Assembly (NCBI RefSeq): GCF_001895005.1
Contig: NZ_BCXH01000016.1
Location: 62,001 to 126,000, forward strand
Direction: 5' to 3'
Length of the DNA: 64,000 nucleotides
From: Rhodococcus yunnanensis NBRC 103083
Lineage (GTDB): Bacteria > Actinomycetota > Actinomycetes > Mycobacteriales > Mycobacteriaceae
Position 1 is the first letter of the stretch; every line of letters starts with the position of its first letter. The notes under the pieces were generated by a model that was given only the letters and a program-made list of their open reading frames with translations, did no database searches and was not told where the DNA came from. The position numbers and the translations under genes were made by a program. Of this stretch, positions 51,566 to 60,629 are shown piece by piece.

Positions 51566-53368
51566 GTGGTCACCGATGTCGCAACCGAGCTGATGGGCGT
51601 GGATGCCACGACGGCCCACGCTACCTACGTGTCGGTGCTACGCGATCTCGTCAACAGCTTCGAACTCGACATAGCGTTCCTCCGCCACACCGATTTCGAG
51701 GCAAGTACCACGGTACTCACCGCCGAGTGGCCTCCTCGGCCTGACGTCGCCGATCCCGATCCACTGTCCGTCGTGGCGTTCGCCGGAGCCGAACCGGTCT
51801 TCGCGTCGACCGAGAACCTCGACGACATCCGTGTCATCCAGGCCGGCGACGGTATCGAGGAATACCGAACGTTGGTCGAGTCCGCATCGGGATTCGTCGC
51901 CGAGACGATGGCTGCAGTGCCACTGATCGACGACGGCACAACCGTGGGAGTGCTCGGCTTCGGCAACCTCTCGGGTCGCGAATGGACCGAGGACGAATTC
52001 AATGCGTTGCGCGCCATTGCAGCGCTGATGACGCAGGTACACGCCAGGGTCGCGGCCGAGAACAGGTTCCGCCACGCCGCGTCCCACGACGAACTGACGG
52101 GTCTGTTCAACCGCCGAGCCTTGTTGCAGCACCTGCACGCTCGGCTCGACGATCCGTCGTCCGGGCCGGTCGCGGTCCTCTCGCTCGACCTCGACCAGCT
52201 CAAGACCATGAACGACTTTCTCGGCCACCTCGCCGGGGACGAGTACATCGTCGCGATCGCCGACGTCCTTCGCGCCGAAATCGAATCGGATGCCTTCATC
52301 GCACGGTTGGGCGGGGACGAATTCGTTCTCGTCCTACGCGGACCGGCCAACGCGTATACCGCCGACCTTGCTGCACATGCCGTCCTGCAGGCCATTTGGC
52401 GACTGCAGATGCCCGGAATCGACAGACATCGTCGCTCCAGGATCGGCATCGCCGTCGCGCATCCCGGTCAGATATCCGCCGAGGCGGCCCTGCGCCGCGC
52501 AGACCAGGCCGCCCTGATCGCAAAAGCCAACGGCGGCAGAAACATCGCCCAGTTCACCCAGGCGGTGCAACATCAGAGCGAACTCCGCAGCGACGTCGAG
52601 GTCCACCTGCGCAGCGCAATCGAAAGCGACGCACTCGTACTGCATTTCCAGCCGGAGCTGGATCTCACGACAGGGCGGATCACCGCCTTCGAGGCTCTCG
52701 TGCGGTGGCAGCATCCGATTCGCGGCCTGCTCCCGCCGTCGGCGTTCATTCCGGTCGCAGAGGCAACCAACCTCGCCGGCGAGATGGGTGCGTGGGTGCT
52801 CGATCGTGCCTGTCGCACTCTCGCCGAGTGGCAGGCTGCGATTCCCGGTCTCGATTTGTCGATGAGGGTCAACGTCTCTCCGGCGCAGCTCGTCGCACCC
52901 GACTTCGTGCGCAACGTCGGTGCGGTGCTGACGAGATACCGGATCGCGGCCGCGTCACTGTGTCTGGAGATCACCGAGGTGGCGGTCGTGAAGGATCTCG
53001 AACGGACCCGCCGAACTCTTCTCGGATTGAGACGTGCCGGGGTGCATGTCGCGATCGACGACTTCGGAACCGGTTACAGCTCGCTCTCACACCTCAAGGA
53101 ACTGCCGGTCGACGCCTTGAAGATCGATCGGGCCTTCGTCACCAATCTCGGTACCGCCGACCACGACGATCTCGCGATCATCGAGTCCATCGTCGGACTC
53201 GCCACCTCCTTCGGACTCGACGTTATCGCCGAGGGTGTCGAAACACGCGAGGCAGTGGACATCCTTCTCGCGCGTGGCTGCACCCGAGCCCAGGGATACC
53301 TGATTTCGCGGCCGGTCCCCGCCGAGGATGCACTCGAACTTCTCCGCGACGTCACCATCGACATCTGA
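51566..53368 (+). CDS. GAF-GGDEF-EAL cyclic di-GMP turnover enzyme, second copy
   Basis: A 600-residue paralogue of the preceding protein with the same GAF-GGDEF-EAL order. The GGDEF motif RLGGDEFV is intact, as are AFEALVRWQHP, CLEITEVAVV, AIDDFGTGYSSL and DALKIDRAFV in the EAL domain. The annotated start is GTG 51566. An in-frame CTG at 51539 has AGGAGAGGA just upstream and restores a segment RRSLDVVVTDVA that aligns with RIRSLDALVTDVA of the first copy, so the true start may be CTG 51539. It ends about 50 bp before tRNA-Gly(CCC). Both domains appear active. Confidence 0.93.
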   Translation: MVTDVATELMGVDATTAHATYVSVLRDLVNSFELDIAFLRHTDFEASTTVLTAEWPPRPDVADPDPLSVVAFAGAEPVFASTENLDDIRVIQAGDGIEEYRTLVESASGFVAETMAAVPLIDDGTTVGVLGFGNLSGREWTEDEFNALRAIAALMTQVHARVAAENRFRHAASHDELTGLFNRRALLQHLHARLDDPSSGPVAVLSLDLDQLKTMNDFLGHLAGDEYIVAIADVLRAEIESDAFIARLGGDEFVLVLRGPANAYTADLAAHAVLQAIWRLQMPGIDRHRRSRIGIAVAHPGQISAEAALRRADQAALIAKANGGRNIAQFTQAVQHQSELRSDVEVHLRSAIESDALVLHFQPELDLTTGRITAFEALVRWQHPIRGLLPPSAFIPVAEATNLAGEMGAWVLDRACRTLAEWQAAIPGLDLSMRVNVSPAQLVAPDFVRNVGAVLTRYRIAAASLCLEITEVAVVKDLERTRRTLLGLRRAGVHVAIDDFGTGYSSLSHLKELPVDALKIDRAFVTNLGTADHDDLAIIESIVGLATSFGLDVIAEGVETREAVDILLARGCTRAQGYLISRPVPAEDALELLRDVTIDI

Positions 53369-53384
53369 CGGTCCGCGCTACTGC

Positions 53385-53417
53385 TAGAGTGTTCCCTCGC
53401 GGGCCTTGTCGGCCCGC
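53385..53417 (+). promoter_or_regulatory. Probable tRNA promoter -10 and leader hairpin
   Basis: TAGAGT at 53385-53390 fits a -10 box about 30 bp before the tRNA. GCGGGCC (53399-53405) and GGCCCGC (53411-53417) form a perfect 7-bp hairpin with a 5-base loop ending 3 bp before the tRNA. It may terminate the upstream gene or form a processed 5' leader. Confidence 0.5.
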
Positions 53418-53420
53418 AAC

Positions 53421-53491
53421 GCCGGTGTAGTTCATTGGTAGAATGCGACCTTCCCAAGGTTGAGAGGCGGGTTCGATTCCCGTCACCGGCT
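53421..53491 (+). tRNA. tRNA-Gly (anticodon CCC)
   Basis: The acceptor stem GCCGGTG (53421-53427) pairs with CACCGGC (53484-53490), with T as discriminator at 53491. The anticodon loop TTCCCAA has anticodon CCC at 53453-53455, reading GGG glycine codons. The T-arm GGTTCGATTCC is normal. CCA is not encoded. No integrase or attachment-site duplication is seen beside it. Confidence 0.96.
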
Positions 53492-53746
53492 CTCTCTTCT
53501 CTCCGTCTCGCTCTTACTTCCCAAGTTTGCGAGCCGTATTCAGCACTCTCCCTCCCGAAGACCTGCCTCCCGAAGACGCATGTCACGAGGATGTCGCGCG
53601 CAGCCGGTCGCGGGGAGGTTTCAGTCCGCTCTCGTGTCGCAACCGTGTCATCATGTATCCCAAAAATTTACGCGTCTCATTGGGACAACACACATACATC
53701 GGCATACCCTTGGGCCCAACGGACAATCGAAGACCTGGGGTATTGC

Positions 53747-54700
53747 GTGAACTTTCGACTTGCGACGACACTCGGTGCGGCATTGGCCGCCATTGCGGTC
53801 GGTGCTGGAGTCTGCGGCGCCGCGCCCGTCGTGCCGACGGTTCCAGGTCCCGCGCAGTCCAACCACGCAGATGCCATCAGATACGCCTCCGCGCATCCCG
53901 ACGCCACGCCTCCCGGGGTCAACGAGCCCGATTGTGTTCCATCCCCTGATCATCCGGTACCGGTGATTCTGGTTCACGGAACGGACGCGACTGCCTACGC
54001 GGACTGGGCCGGGTTCGGCCCGATACTGAAGCAGCAGGGCTACTGCGCGTACGCCTTGAACTACGGCCAATCCGCCGATGGAACCACGTTCGGCTACACC
54101 GATATTCGTGACAGCGCGAAGGAACTGCAGGAGTTCACCGACTCCGTACTCGTGCGGACCGGCGCGGAATCGGTCGACCTGGTGGGCTACTCGCAGGGAG
54201 CCGCCGTGTCGAGGTACTACACCAACGAGCTGGGCGGATCGGCGGTGGTGGACAAGTGGATCGGCATCGCCTCCCCCACGTACGGCGGCACAGCATACGG
54301 ATTATCACCTGCGCTGCAAGCACTTCCGGGCGGCACCACCCTGGTCTCACACGAATTCGGGCCTGCGCTCGTCCAATTGCTGCAAGGATCGCAGTTCCTC
54401 GACGAGTTGAATGCAGGCGGTGATACCGTGCCCGGCGTCGAGTACACATCCATCGCCACACGCGTCGACGAGACCATTCAGCCCTATACCAATGCGCTCT
54501 TCCGCGATCCAGGGGTGAAGAACATCGTCGTCCAGGACGTGTGCCCGTCGAACAACGTCGCGCACTTCACGTTCACCTACGATCCGACCACACTCGGTCT
54601 CGTCTTGCAGGCGCTCGATCCATCGGCGGGCATCACACCGTTCTGCGGTCCCGTTCCACTCGGTGCAGGCATACTCGACGTCGTGATCGCGAGCCACTGA
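53747..54700 (+). CDS. Secreted lipase, class 2 (EstA/lipase-like)
   Basis: A 317-residue exported protein with a Sec signal peptide (about 1-26). The alpha/beta hydrolase body fits lipase class 2: oxyanion region PVPVILVHGTDATAYADW, the nucleophile Ser in DLVGYSQGAAVSRYY, an acid near the TRVDETIQPY segment and a late His in NNVAHFTFTYD. Related secreted esterases are common in mycobacteria and Streptomyces. The GTG at 53747 is preceded by a GGGG stretch and gives a proper signal peptide; the upstream frame overlaps the tRNA. It is convergent with the PucR gene. Substrates are probably triacylglycerols or esters. Confidence 0.9.
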   Translation: MNFRLATTLGAALAAIAVGAGVCGAAPVVPTVPGPAQSNHADAIRYASAHPDATPPGVNEPDCVPSPDHPVPVILVHGTDATAYADWAGFGPILKQQGYCAYALNYGQSADGTTFGYTDIRDSAKELQEFTDSVLVRTGAESVDLVGYSQGAAVSRYYTNELGGSAVVDKWIGIASPTYGGTAYGLSPALQALPGGTTLVSHEFGPALVQLLQGSQFLDELNAGGDTVPGVEYTSIATRVDETIQPYTNALFRDPGVKNIVVQDVCPSNNVAHFTFTYDPTTLGLVLQALDPSAGITPFCGPVPLGAGILDVVIASH

Positions 54701-54721
54701 TTCGGCAGCACCGAAGTTCGA

Positions 54722-55915
54722 TCACTCCGACTCTGCTGCCATGCACAGTTGATACGCACGAAGCCCGACGTACAACTCGGCCGCATGGACCGGGTCGAGG
54801 AAATCCCGCCCGGTCAGCTCGCCGATCCGGCGCAGCCGATACAGCACCGTGTTGCGGTGGTAATGCACACGATCGGCAGCGTCGGTAGTGGAGCCCTTCG
54901 CCTGGAACCATGCCTCGAGTGTGCCGAGCAGACTGGCTCGTTCGCTCTCCGGTAGATCCAACAACCTTCCCAGAATCTGCTCGGCCGCAACACGTCCGGA
55001 ACCGGGGTTGCTCGCGATCAACACGGGCACCGGAACCGATTCGAACCTCGTCACCCCAGGGCCGTCGACCCGCGCGCACACCCGCGACAACCGAGCCTGT
55101 TCGACGGCTGCGGGCGCACCGGACGGCGTTGCGAACACGGCACTGACACCGATGTTGCCGTTGCCCGAGTCGATGCCCGCCAGCACTGCGTCGAGTGCCG
55201 AATCGGAGAACGCGTACAGCAACCCCAGCACTCCGTCGATCTCGGTGTCCCAGATGGCGTCTGCCCCCGGCGTCGCAATATCGGCGCACCGCGCGTCCGC
55301 CGACAGGACGACGAAGCTTCCGCGGTCCGGGATGCGGAAGGTACGCACGGCATCGGTCATGGCTGAAGGGTTGGCCCCGTGGCCTGCGAACAGTGCGCGC
55401 ACGAGACGGCGTCGCTCATCGGCGTCCTGCTCGGCTCTGGCGTCGATACTGAGGCGGTACGCCTCGGCTGCCGCATCGGAACAGACGTCGACCAGGGCCC
55501 ACACCTGCGCTGCCATCTCGAGCAGCACCCGCGGCGCGTCCCCTTCGGATCGGCGCATCAACTCCTCCCAGATGAGGCGCCCGCCCAAACGGAACGCGTG
55601 AAGAAGAGCCGCCAGCGGTACACCCTGCGCGGCCTTGAGTCGACCGGCAGCCCGCGCGGATTCGAGGTCCACCGGTTTCTCGCCCGCAAGATCGGCGATC
55701 ATGGCCGTGACGTTCGCCAGACACGCACTGCGCAGTTGATCACGAGTCAACGCAGTGGACTCGACGTAGGCGTGTTCGGCGGTCAGTATGCGGCGAACCA
55801 ATTCGTCGGTCAGTTCTTCCGCGCCGTCCATCAGTGGCGCAGCCAGCTCGAACGAACTGGGTGGCGCAGCCAGCTCGAACGAACTGGGTGCGGCAGTCGC
55901 CGTCGTATTCGTCAT
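54722..55915 (-). CDS. PucR/CdaR-family transcriptional regulator
   Basis: A 397-residue regulator. The C-terminal HTH (about 335-390) has the PucR pattern [20 protein letters not shown] and [19 protein letters not shown]. The middle part is a GGDEF-like sensor fold of the CdaR type. The N-terminus contains a nine-residue duplication (SSFELAAP units) caused by an exact 27-bp tandem repeat. It is divergent from an aldehyde dehydrogenase and GMC oxidoreductase pair, which it likely regulates in response to an alcohol or aldehyde. Confidence 0.9.
   Translation of the reverse strand: MTNTTATAAPSSFELAAPPSSFELAAPLMDGAEELTDELVRRILTAEHAYVESTALTRDQLRSACLANVTAMIADLAGEKPVDLESARAAGRLKAAQGVPLAALLHAFRLGGRLIWEELMRRSEGDAPRVLLEMAAQVWALVDVCSDAAAEAYRLSIDARAEQDADERRRLVRALFAGHGANPSAMTDAVRTFRIPDRGSFVVLSADARCADIATPGADAIWDTEIDGVLGLLYAFSDSALDAVLAGIDSGNGNIGVSAVFATPSGAPAAVEQARLSRVCARVDGPGVTRFESVPVPVLIASNPGSGRVAAEQILGRLLDLPESERASLLGTLEAWFQAKGSTTDAADRVHYHRNTVLYRLRRIGELTGRDFLDPVHAAELYVGLRAYQLCMAAESE
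55836..55889. repeat. Exact 27-bp tandem duplication in the 5' end of the PucR gene
   Basis: The same 27 bases (beginning GGCGCAGCCAGCTCGAAC) occur at 55836-55862 and 55863-55889. The period is nine codons, so the reading frame is kept and the regulator gains a repeated SSFELAAP segment near its N-terminus. Complete identity suggests a recent event. Confidence 0.95.
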
Positions 55916-56080
55916 GCTTCGACACTATCGGACCCCATGTAATCCACGCCACAGCCATTTTGTGCGGCTGCACAAACCGGCGGCACAGTTCGAGAGCGTC
56001 CGCCCATAGCGCCGGAAGGGCGTGCGAGAAGACAATCACAGTTCGAGGAACGGACGCCGACCGAGACGGAGTTACCCGAA

Positions 56081-57817
56081 GTGACCGAACACATCGCACC
56101 CCGATCACCGGTGCCGCCCAGCACCGAAGCGCACGCAGCCGTGGACTCCGCGCTGGCCGACCTCCGTGCAGGGGAGAACACGTGGGCAGCACTGCCGCTG
56201 CGAGGTCGCCGCGCGCTACTCGAACGCGTCCGCGATCTCACGGTCGCCCATGGCGCCGACTGGGTCGACGCCGCACGAACCATCAAGGGGCTCGACGCGT
56301 CGTCGCCTCTCGTCGGAGAAGAGTGGATGTCGGGTCCGTACGCGTTCGCCAGCGGCGCCGCGACCCTCGCCCACACCCTCGATGCCCTCGACTCCGGCAG
56401 GAGCCCACTGGAATCGGCCACGTTCGGCTCCGCACCCGGCGACCGCACGACCATCCAGGTTCTCCCGCTCGGCATCTTCGATTCACTGCTACTGAACGGC
56501 TTTCACGCCGAGGTATGGCTGAACCCCGGAGTCGACGCCGAAAAGGCCAAGCGCACAGCAGGTCTCGCTCAGCTGGACCCGGCCGCCACCAACGGCATCG
56601 GCGTCGTCCTCGGTGCAGGGAACATCACCTCCATCGCGCCACTGGACACCCTGTACGAGCTGATCGCGCACAATCGCGTCGTAGCGCTCAAACTCAACCC
56701 CATCACCGACCCTCTGCTCCCGGTGCTGACCACGGTCCTCGGTCCACTCATCGAGGTCGGGGCAGTCCGCATCCTCACCGGAGGACCGGACACCGGCACC
56801 TACCTCGTCCACCATGCGCACGTCGATCACGTTCACATGACCGGCAGTTCGACCACGCACGACGCCATCGTCTTCGGTCCCGGCGAAACCGGTGCCGAGC
56901 GCAAGGCGGCCAACGATCCGATCCTGACGAAGCCGATGACCAGTGAACTCGGTGGGGTGTCGCCGACCATCGTTCTGCCGGGCCAGTGGAGCCGCGCCGA
57001 CATCGCGTTCCAGGCCGAGCACATCGCCACACAACGCCTGCACAACAGCGGCTACAACTGCGTCGCCTCGCAGGTCGTCGTCCTGTCCTCGGGCTGGAAG
57101 CAACGAGACGAGTTCATCGCCGCGCTACGGGCGGCTCTCGATCGAGCTCCGACACGCCGTGCCTACTACCCCGGCAGCGACGCACGGGTGAGCGGAGCGC
57201 TGGAGAATTATCCCCAGTCCGCGCGTCTGCGCGGCGGACGCGTCCTGATCGGGGATCTCGATCCGGGCTCCGAGACCGCGCTGCTGACCACCGAATACTT
57301 CGCGCCGGTACTCGGGGTGATCGAACTCCCCTACGACGGTGAGCAATTCGCGATCAAGGCGGTCGAGGCGGCCAACAGCAGGTTCGTCGGAACCCTCGGG
57401 GTCAACATCATCGCCCATCCGAAGACCCTGCACGCTCTCGGTGATCGTTTCGAATCCCTTCTCGCCGAACTTCGATACGGAACCATCGCCGTCAACTCGT
57501 GGACCGGACTCGGATTTCTCAGCGCCGCGGCGACGTGGGGAGCATTCCCCGGCCACACCATCGACGACGTCCAGAGCGGAATCGGCATCGTGCACAACGC
57601 ATTGCTCATCGACGGCGCCGAACGCACCGTGGTTCGAGGACCGTTCCGGCCGTCACCGCGATCGTTGATCAATCGCGAGTGGACCATCTCGCCGAAACCA
57701 CCGTGGTTCGTCACCAATAGGACCGCGGCCACGACGGGCAGGCTGTTGACCGGGTTCGCAGGCGCACCGTCCTGGGCAAAGCTGCCCGCCATCTTCGCCT
57801 CGGCTCTGCGCGGATAG
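56081..57817 (+). CDS. Aldehyde dehydrogenase family protein
   Basis: A 578-residue protein of the aldehyde dehydrogenase superfamily, longer than the usual 480-500. The catalytic Glu lies in TSELGGVSPTIVL and the catalytic Cys in LHNSGYNCVASQVVV, with the cofactor-binding GVVLGAGNITSIAPLD at about 185-200. The extra length lies in the N-terminal region and the C-terminal extension after NSWTGLGFLSAAATWG. It likely oxidises an aldehyde to the acid with NAD(P). It lies 12 bp upstream of the GMC oxidoreductase and divergent from PucR. GTG 56081 is the chosen start. Confidence 0.88.
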   Translation: MTEHIAPRSPVPPSTEAHAAVDSALADLRAGENTWAALPLRGRRALLERVRDLTVAHGADWVDAARTIKGLDASSPLVGEEWMSGPYAFASGAATLAHTLDALDSGRSPLESATFGSAPGDRTTIQVLPLGIFDSLLLNGFHAEVWLNPGVDAEKAKRTAGLAQLDPAATNGIGVVLGAGNITSIAPLDTLYELIAHNRVVALKLNPITDPLLPVLTTVLGPLIEVGAVRILTGGPDTGTYLVHHAHVDHVHMTGSSTTHDAIVFGPGETGAERKAANDPILTKPMTSELGGVSPTIVLPGQWSRADIAFQAEHIATQRLHNSGYNCVASQVVVLSSGWKQRDEFIAALRAALDRAPTRRAYYPGSDARVSGALENYPQSARLRGGRVLIGDLDPGSETALLTTEYFAPVLGVIELPYDGEQFAIKAVEAANSRFVGTLGVNIIAHPKTLHALGDRFESLLAELRYGTIAVNSWTGLGFLSAAATWGAFPGHTIDDVQSGIGIVHNALLIDGAERTVVRGPFRPSPRSLINREWTISPKPPWFVTNRTAATTGRLLTGFAGAPSWAKLPAIFASALRG

Positions 57818-57829
57818 GGGGCCGGCACC

Positions 57830-59404
57830 GTGACGCATCCATCGATCGCAGATTACGTCGTCGTCGGGGCAGGATCGGCAGGCGCCGTGCTCGCGAACCG
57901 GCTGAGCGCCGATCCACGCAACACCGTCGTTCTCCTGGAGGCAGGACCGGAGGACAAGAACAAGTTCGCGCACATCCCAGCGGCGTTCTCCAAACTGTTC
58001 CGCAGCGAGGTCGACTGGAGCTACGACTCCGAGCCGCAACCGGAGTTGAAGGGCCGCAGCATATTCTGGCCACGCGGCAAGATGCTCGGCGGGTCGTCGT
58101 CGATGAACGCGATGATGTGGGTGCGCGGTTTCGCCGCCGACTACGACGAGTGGGCGTCGCTGACGGATCCGTCGTGGTCGTTCGAGCGCATCGTTCCGTA
58201 CTTCCGCAGGATCGAGACCGTCGAGGGAACAGCAGCACCCGATGCGGGACGAGCAGGTCCGCTGATCGTGTCGAATCAGCGGAGCCCGCGTGCGTTGACA
58301 TCGTCGTTCCTCGACGCCGTGAAGGAGGCCGGCTATCCCGTCGAGCCGGCGAATCTCCCCGAGCCCAAGGGCTTCTCGCAAACCATGGTCAATCAGAAGC
58401 GCGGTGCGCGGTGGAGTACCGCCGACGCGTATCTGAAGCCGATCCGCAAGCGCGAAAATCTGACGATTCTCACCGAGGCGCTCGCGACGCGTGTTCTCTT
58501 CGAAGGCTCGGCGGCCGTCGGAGTCGAGTACGTCGCGGGCGGCGCAACCCGCACGGTGCGCGCCGCCCGAGAGGTGATTCTCGCCGGCGGCGCGATCAAT
58601 TCGCCGCAGCTGCTGATGCTGTCGGGAATCGGCGACAAGGATCAGCTGGCACCCAACGGAATCGCCGTCCGGCATCACTCGCCGCAGGTCGGCAAGAACC
58701 TCACCGACCACCTGTCCGCGCTCATAGGCTGGAGCGTCGAACGAGACTCCCTGTTCTTCGCGGAGAAGATCCCCGAGCTCGCCAACTACCTCGCACGACG
58801 ACGCGGAATGCTGACCTCGAACGTCGCCGAGGCGTACGGCTTCATCAAGAGCCGCGACGAATTGGCGCTGCCGGACGTCGAGCTCATCTATGCACCGGCT
58901 CCGTTCTTCGACGAGGGGCTCATCGCGCCCGACGCGCATGCCGCCGTCATCGGCGCGGTTCTGCTCAAGCCGGAGAGCCGCGGCGAGATCACACTGAGAT
59001 CGGCCGACCCGGCGGCCAAGCCGATCATCGAGCCTCGGTATCTCAGCGATCCCGACGGCGTCGACCGAGCAGCGATGCTCGAAGGGCTGCGTGTCTGCAC
59101 CGAGATCGCCTCACGACCGGCGCTGAAAGGCCTGCTGGGCGATATCGTGCGGCCCCGGATCGGCGCGAACGAAGACCTGCTCACCGAGGCGCTGGAGCGG
59201 AACGCGCACACCCTGTACCACCCGGTCAGCACGTGCCGTATGGGAAACGACGCCGCAAGCGTCGTCTCACCTGACCTCAGGGTGCGCGGTGTCGACAGGC
59301 TGCGTGTCGCGGACGCGTCGGTCATGCCCACGATCGTTCGCGGGCACACCCACGCGCCGAGCGTGCTGATCGGGGAGAAGGCCGCCGATCTGATTCTGAG
59401 CTAG
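57830..59404 (+). CDS. GMC-family FAD-dependent oxidoreductase (choline dehydrogenase-like)
   Basis: A 524-residue flavoprotein. The FAD-binding Rossmann motif is DYVVVGAGSAGAVLANRL at about 9-25. The GMC signatures PRGKMLGGSSSMNAMMWVRG and AGGAINSPQLLMLSGIG are present, and the catalytic His region is YHPVSTCRMG. It should oxidise an alcohol to an aldehyde. The adjacent upstream aldehyde dehydrogenase would continue to the acid. It is convergent with the sulfurtransferase gene with only 9 bp between stops. Confidence 0.93.
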   Translation: MTHPSIADYVVVGAGSAGAVLANRLSADPRNTVVLLEAGPEDKNKFAHIPAAFSKLFRSEVDWSYDSEPQPELKGRSIFWPRGKMLGGSSSMNAMMWVRGFAADYDEWASLTDPSWSFERIVPYFRRIETVEGTAAPDAGRAGPLIVSNQRSPRALTSSFLDAVKEAGYPVEPANLPEPKGFSQTMVNQKRGARWSTADAYLKPIRKRENLTILTEALATRVLFEGSAAVGVEYVAGGATRTVRAAREVILAGGAINSPQLLMLSGIGDKDQLAPNGIAVRHHSPQVGKNLTDHLSALIGWSVERDSLFFAEKIPELANYLARRRGMLTSNVAEAYGFIKSRDELALPDVELIYAPAPFFDEGLIAPDAHAAVIGAVLLKPESRGEITLRSADPAAKPIIEPRYLSDPDGVDRAAMLEGLRVCTEIASRPALKGLLGDIVRPRIGANEDLLTEALERNAHTLYHPVSTCRMGNDAASVVSPDLRVRGVDRLRVADASVMPTIVRGHTHAPSVLIGEKAADLILS

Positions 59405-59413
59405 AAGCGCAGG

Positions 59414-60244
59414 TCAGCGTGGGGACGGGCCCGTCGCAACCGGACGGGCAGGGTCGTTGGACCACTGGGACCACGACCCTGGGAACAGTGCAGCATCGAT
59501 CCCGGCAATCGCCAACGCCGCGATCTGATGCGCCGCGGTGACTCCTGATCCGCAGTACACGCCGACGTCGCCGTGCACACCCGCGAAGCGGGCCCGCAAG
59601 GCCTCCTCGGGCAGAAAGCGCCCGTCGGCGTCGAGATTGGCGGACGTCGGCGCACTGACGGCTCCAGGAATGTGGCCTGCCCGCGGATCGACGGGTTCGG
59701 CTTCACCGGAGTATCGCTCGGCCGCCCGCGCGTCGAGCAACGTACCCGTATCGGCCAGTGCCGCTGCTTCGTCCGCGGTCAAGGTCGGAAGGTGACCTGG
59801 GCTCAGTTCCACATCCCCCTCGGCGCGGGCGGTCTCCTCGCCGGACGCCGTCTCGTTGCCTCCGGCGATCCACGCCCGCAGACCGCCGTCGAGCAACGCG
59901 ACGTCCTGCACACCCGCCCACTTCAGCAACCACCATGCACGTGCGGCCGCGAGATTTCCCGTGTTGTCGTAGACGACCACCGGAATTCCCACGGTGACGC
60001 CCCAGCGACGTGCCGCGGCCTGCAGATTCTCGATCGACGGCAGCGGGTGTCTGCCCTGCTCCGACGCCCCGTGGTCGGCGAGCTCGGAATCGAGGTCCAC
60101 GTACACGGCACCGGGGATGTGCGCTTCGAGGTAGTGGTCGCGGCCGGCGGTGTCTCCGAGCGCCCAGCGCACATCCAGTACGACGGGCGGAACGAGACTC
60201 CCCAGCGCTGGCAGCAGGTCGGAAACGGTGCGGAACGGGCTCAT
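59414..60244 (-). CDS. sseA: Rhodanese-type sulfurtransferase (thiosulfate/3-mercaptopyruvate)
   Basis: A 276-residue two-domain rhodanese protein. The N-terminal inactive domain has VVLDVRWALGD and YLEAHIPGAVYVDLDSEL. The C-terminal domain carries the active-site loop GVYCGSGVTAAH with the catalytic Cys; the CGSGVTA loop is that of 3-mercaptopyruvate sulfurtransferases. It moves sulfane sulfur to thiol acceptors or cyanide. The ATG at 60244 gives the normal N-terminus; the longer open frame has no homology. It is convergent with the GMC oxidoreductase gene. Confidence 0.92.
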   Translation of the reverse strand: MSPFRTVSDLLPALGSLVPPVVLDVRWALGDTAGRDHYLEAHIPGAVYVDLDSELADHGASEQGRHPLPSIENLQAAARRWGVTVGIPVVVYDNTGNLAAARAWWLLKWAGVQDVALLDGGLRAWIAGGNETASGEETARAEGDVELSPGHLPTLTADEAAALADTGTLLDARAAERYSGEAEPVDPRAGHIPGAVSAPTSANLDADGRFLPEEALRARFAGVHGDVGVYCGSGVTAAHQIAALAIAGIDAALFPGSWSQWSNDPARPVATGPSPR

Positions 60245-60629
60245 GCAGATTCCTTCGGTCGACGTCGGGTAGGAGCCTAACGAGGAAGGGGCATGTCGAA
60301 CCAGTCCTCGCCCGGGAACAGGCCCGCGCCGACCCTGCTGCAGTAACGGTGCGGTCACGAACCGTACCGTCGAACATCACGGGCCGTAACGATCCCGTCG
60401 AACCCATTCTGCCCTTTCTCCCTGGGGAGTAGCGTCGTCGACACAGAGCACGATGCCGAATGACACACCGCCGCAACCGATATGGCCCCGCACACCGTTT
60501 CGTGGGGTTTGTCAGAACAAAGGCGCGGCGGAGATCGTGTGCGATCCATACCCATCCGGATGACACACCGCGGCGAATCACCCACAACGCTCGAGAGATT
60601 CGAGAGCCGATGCAAGGGAGTAAACAGAC
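60245..60629. other. Intergenic region before the lipoprotein/molybdoenzyme operon
   Basis: About 385 bp with no convincing gene. It must contain two divergent promoters (for sseA and the lipoprotein gene). The word GATGACACACCG/AATGACACACCG appears twice (about 60459 and 60558), about 100 bp apart, and could be a paired regulator site. GGGAG lies just upstream of the lipoprotein start. Confidence 0.4.

Noticed and set aside
53421..53491. Genomic island integrated at tRNA-Gly
   Set aside because: No integrase gene and no duplicated tRNA 3' end were seen within the window on either side, and flanking genes look like core actinobacterial genes.
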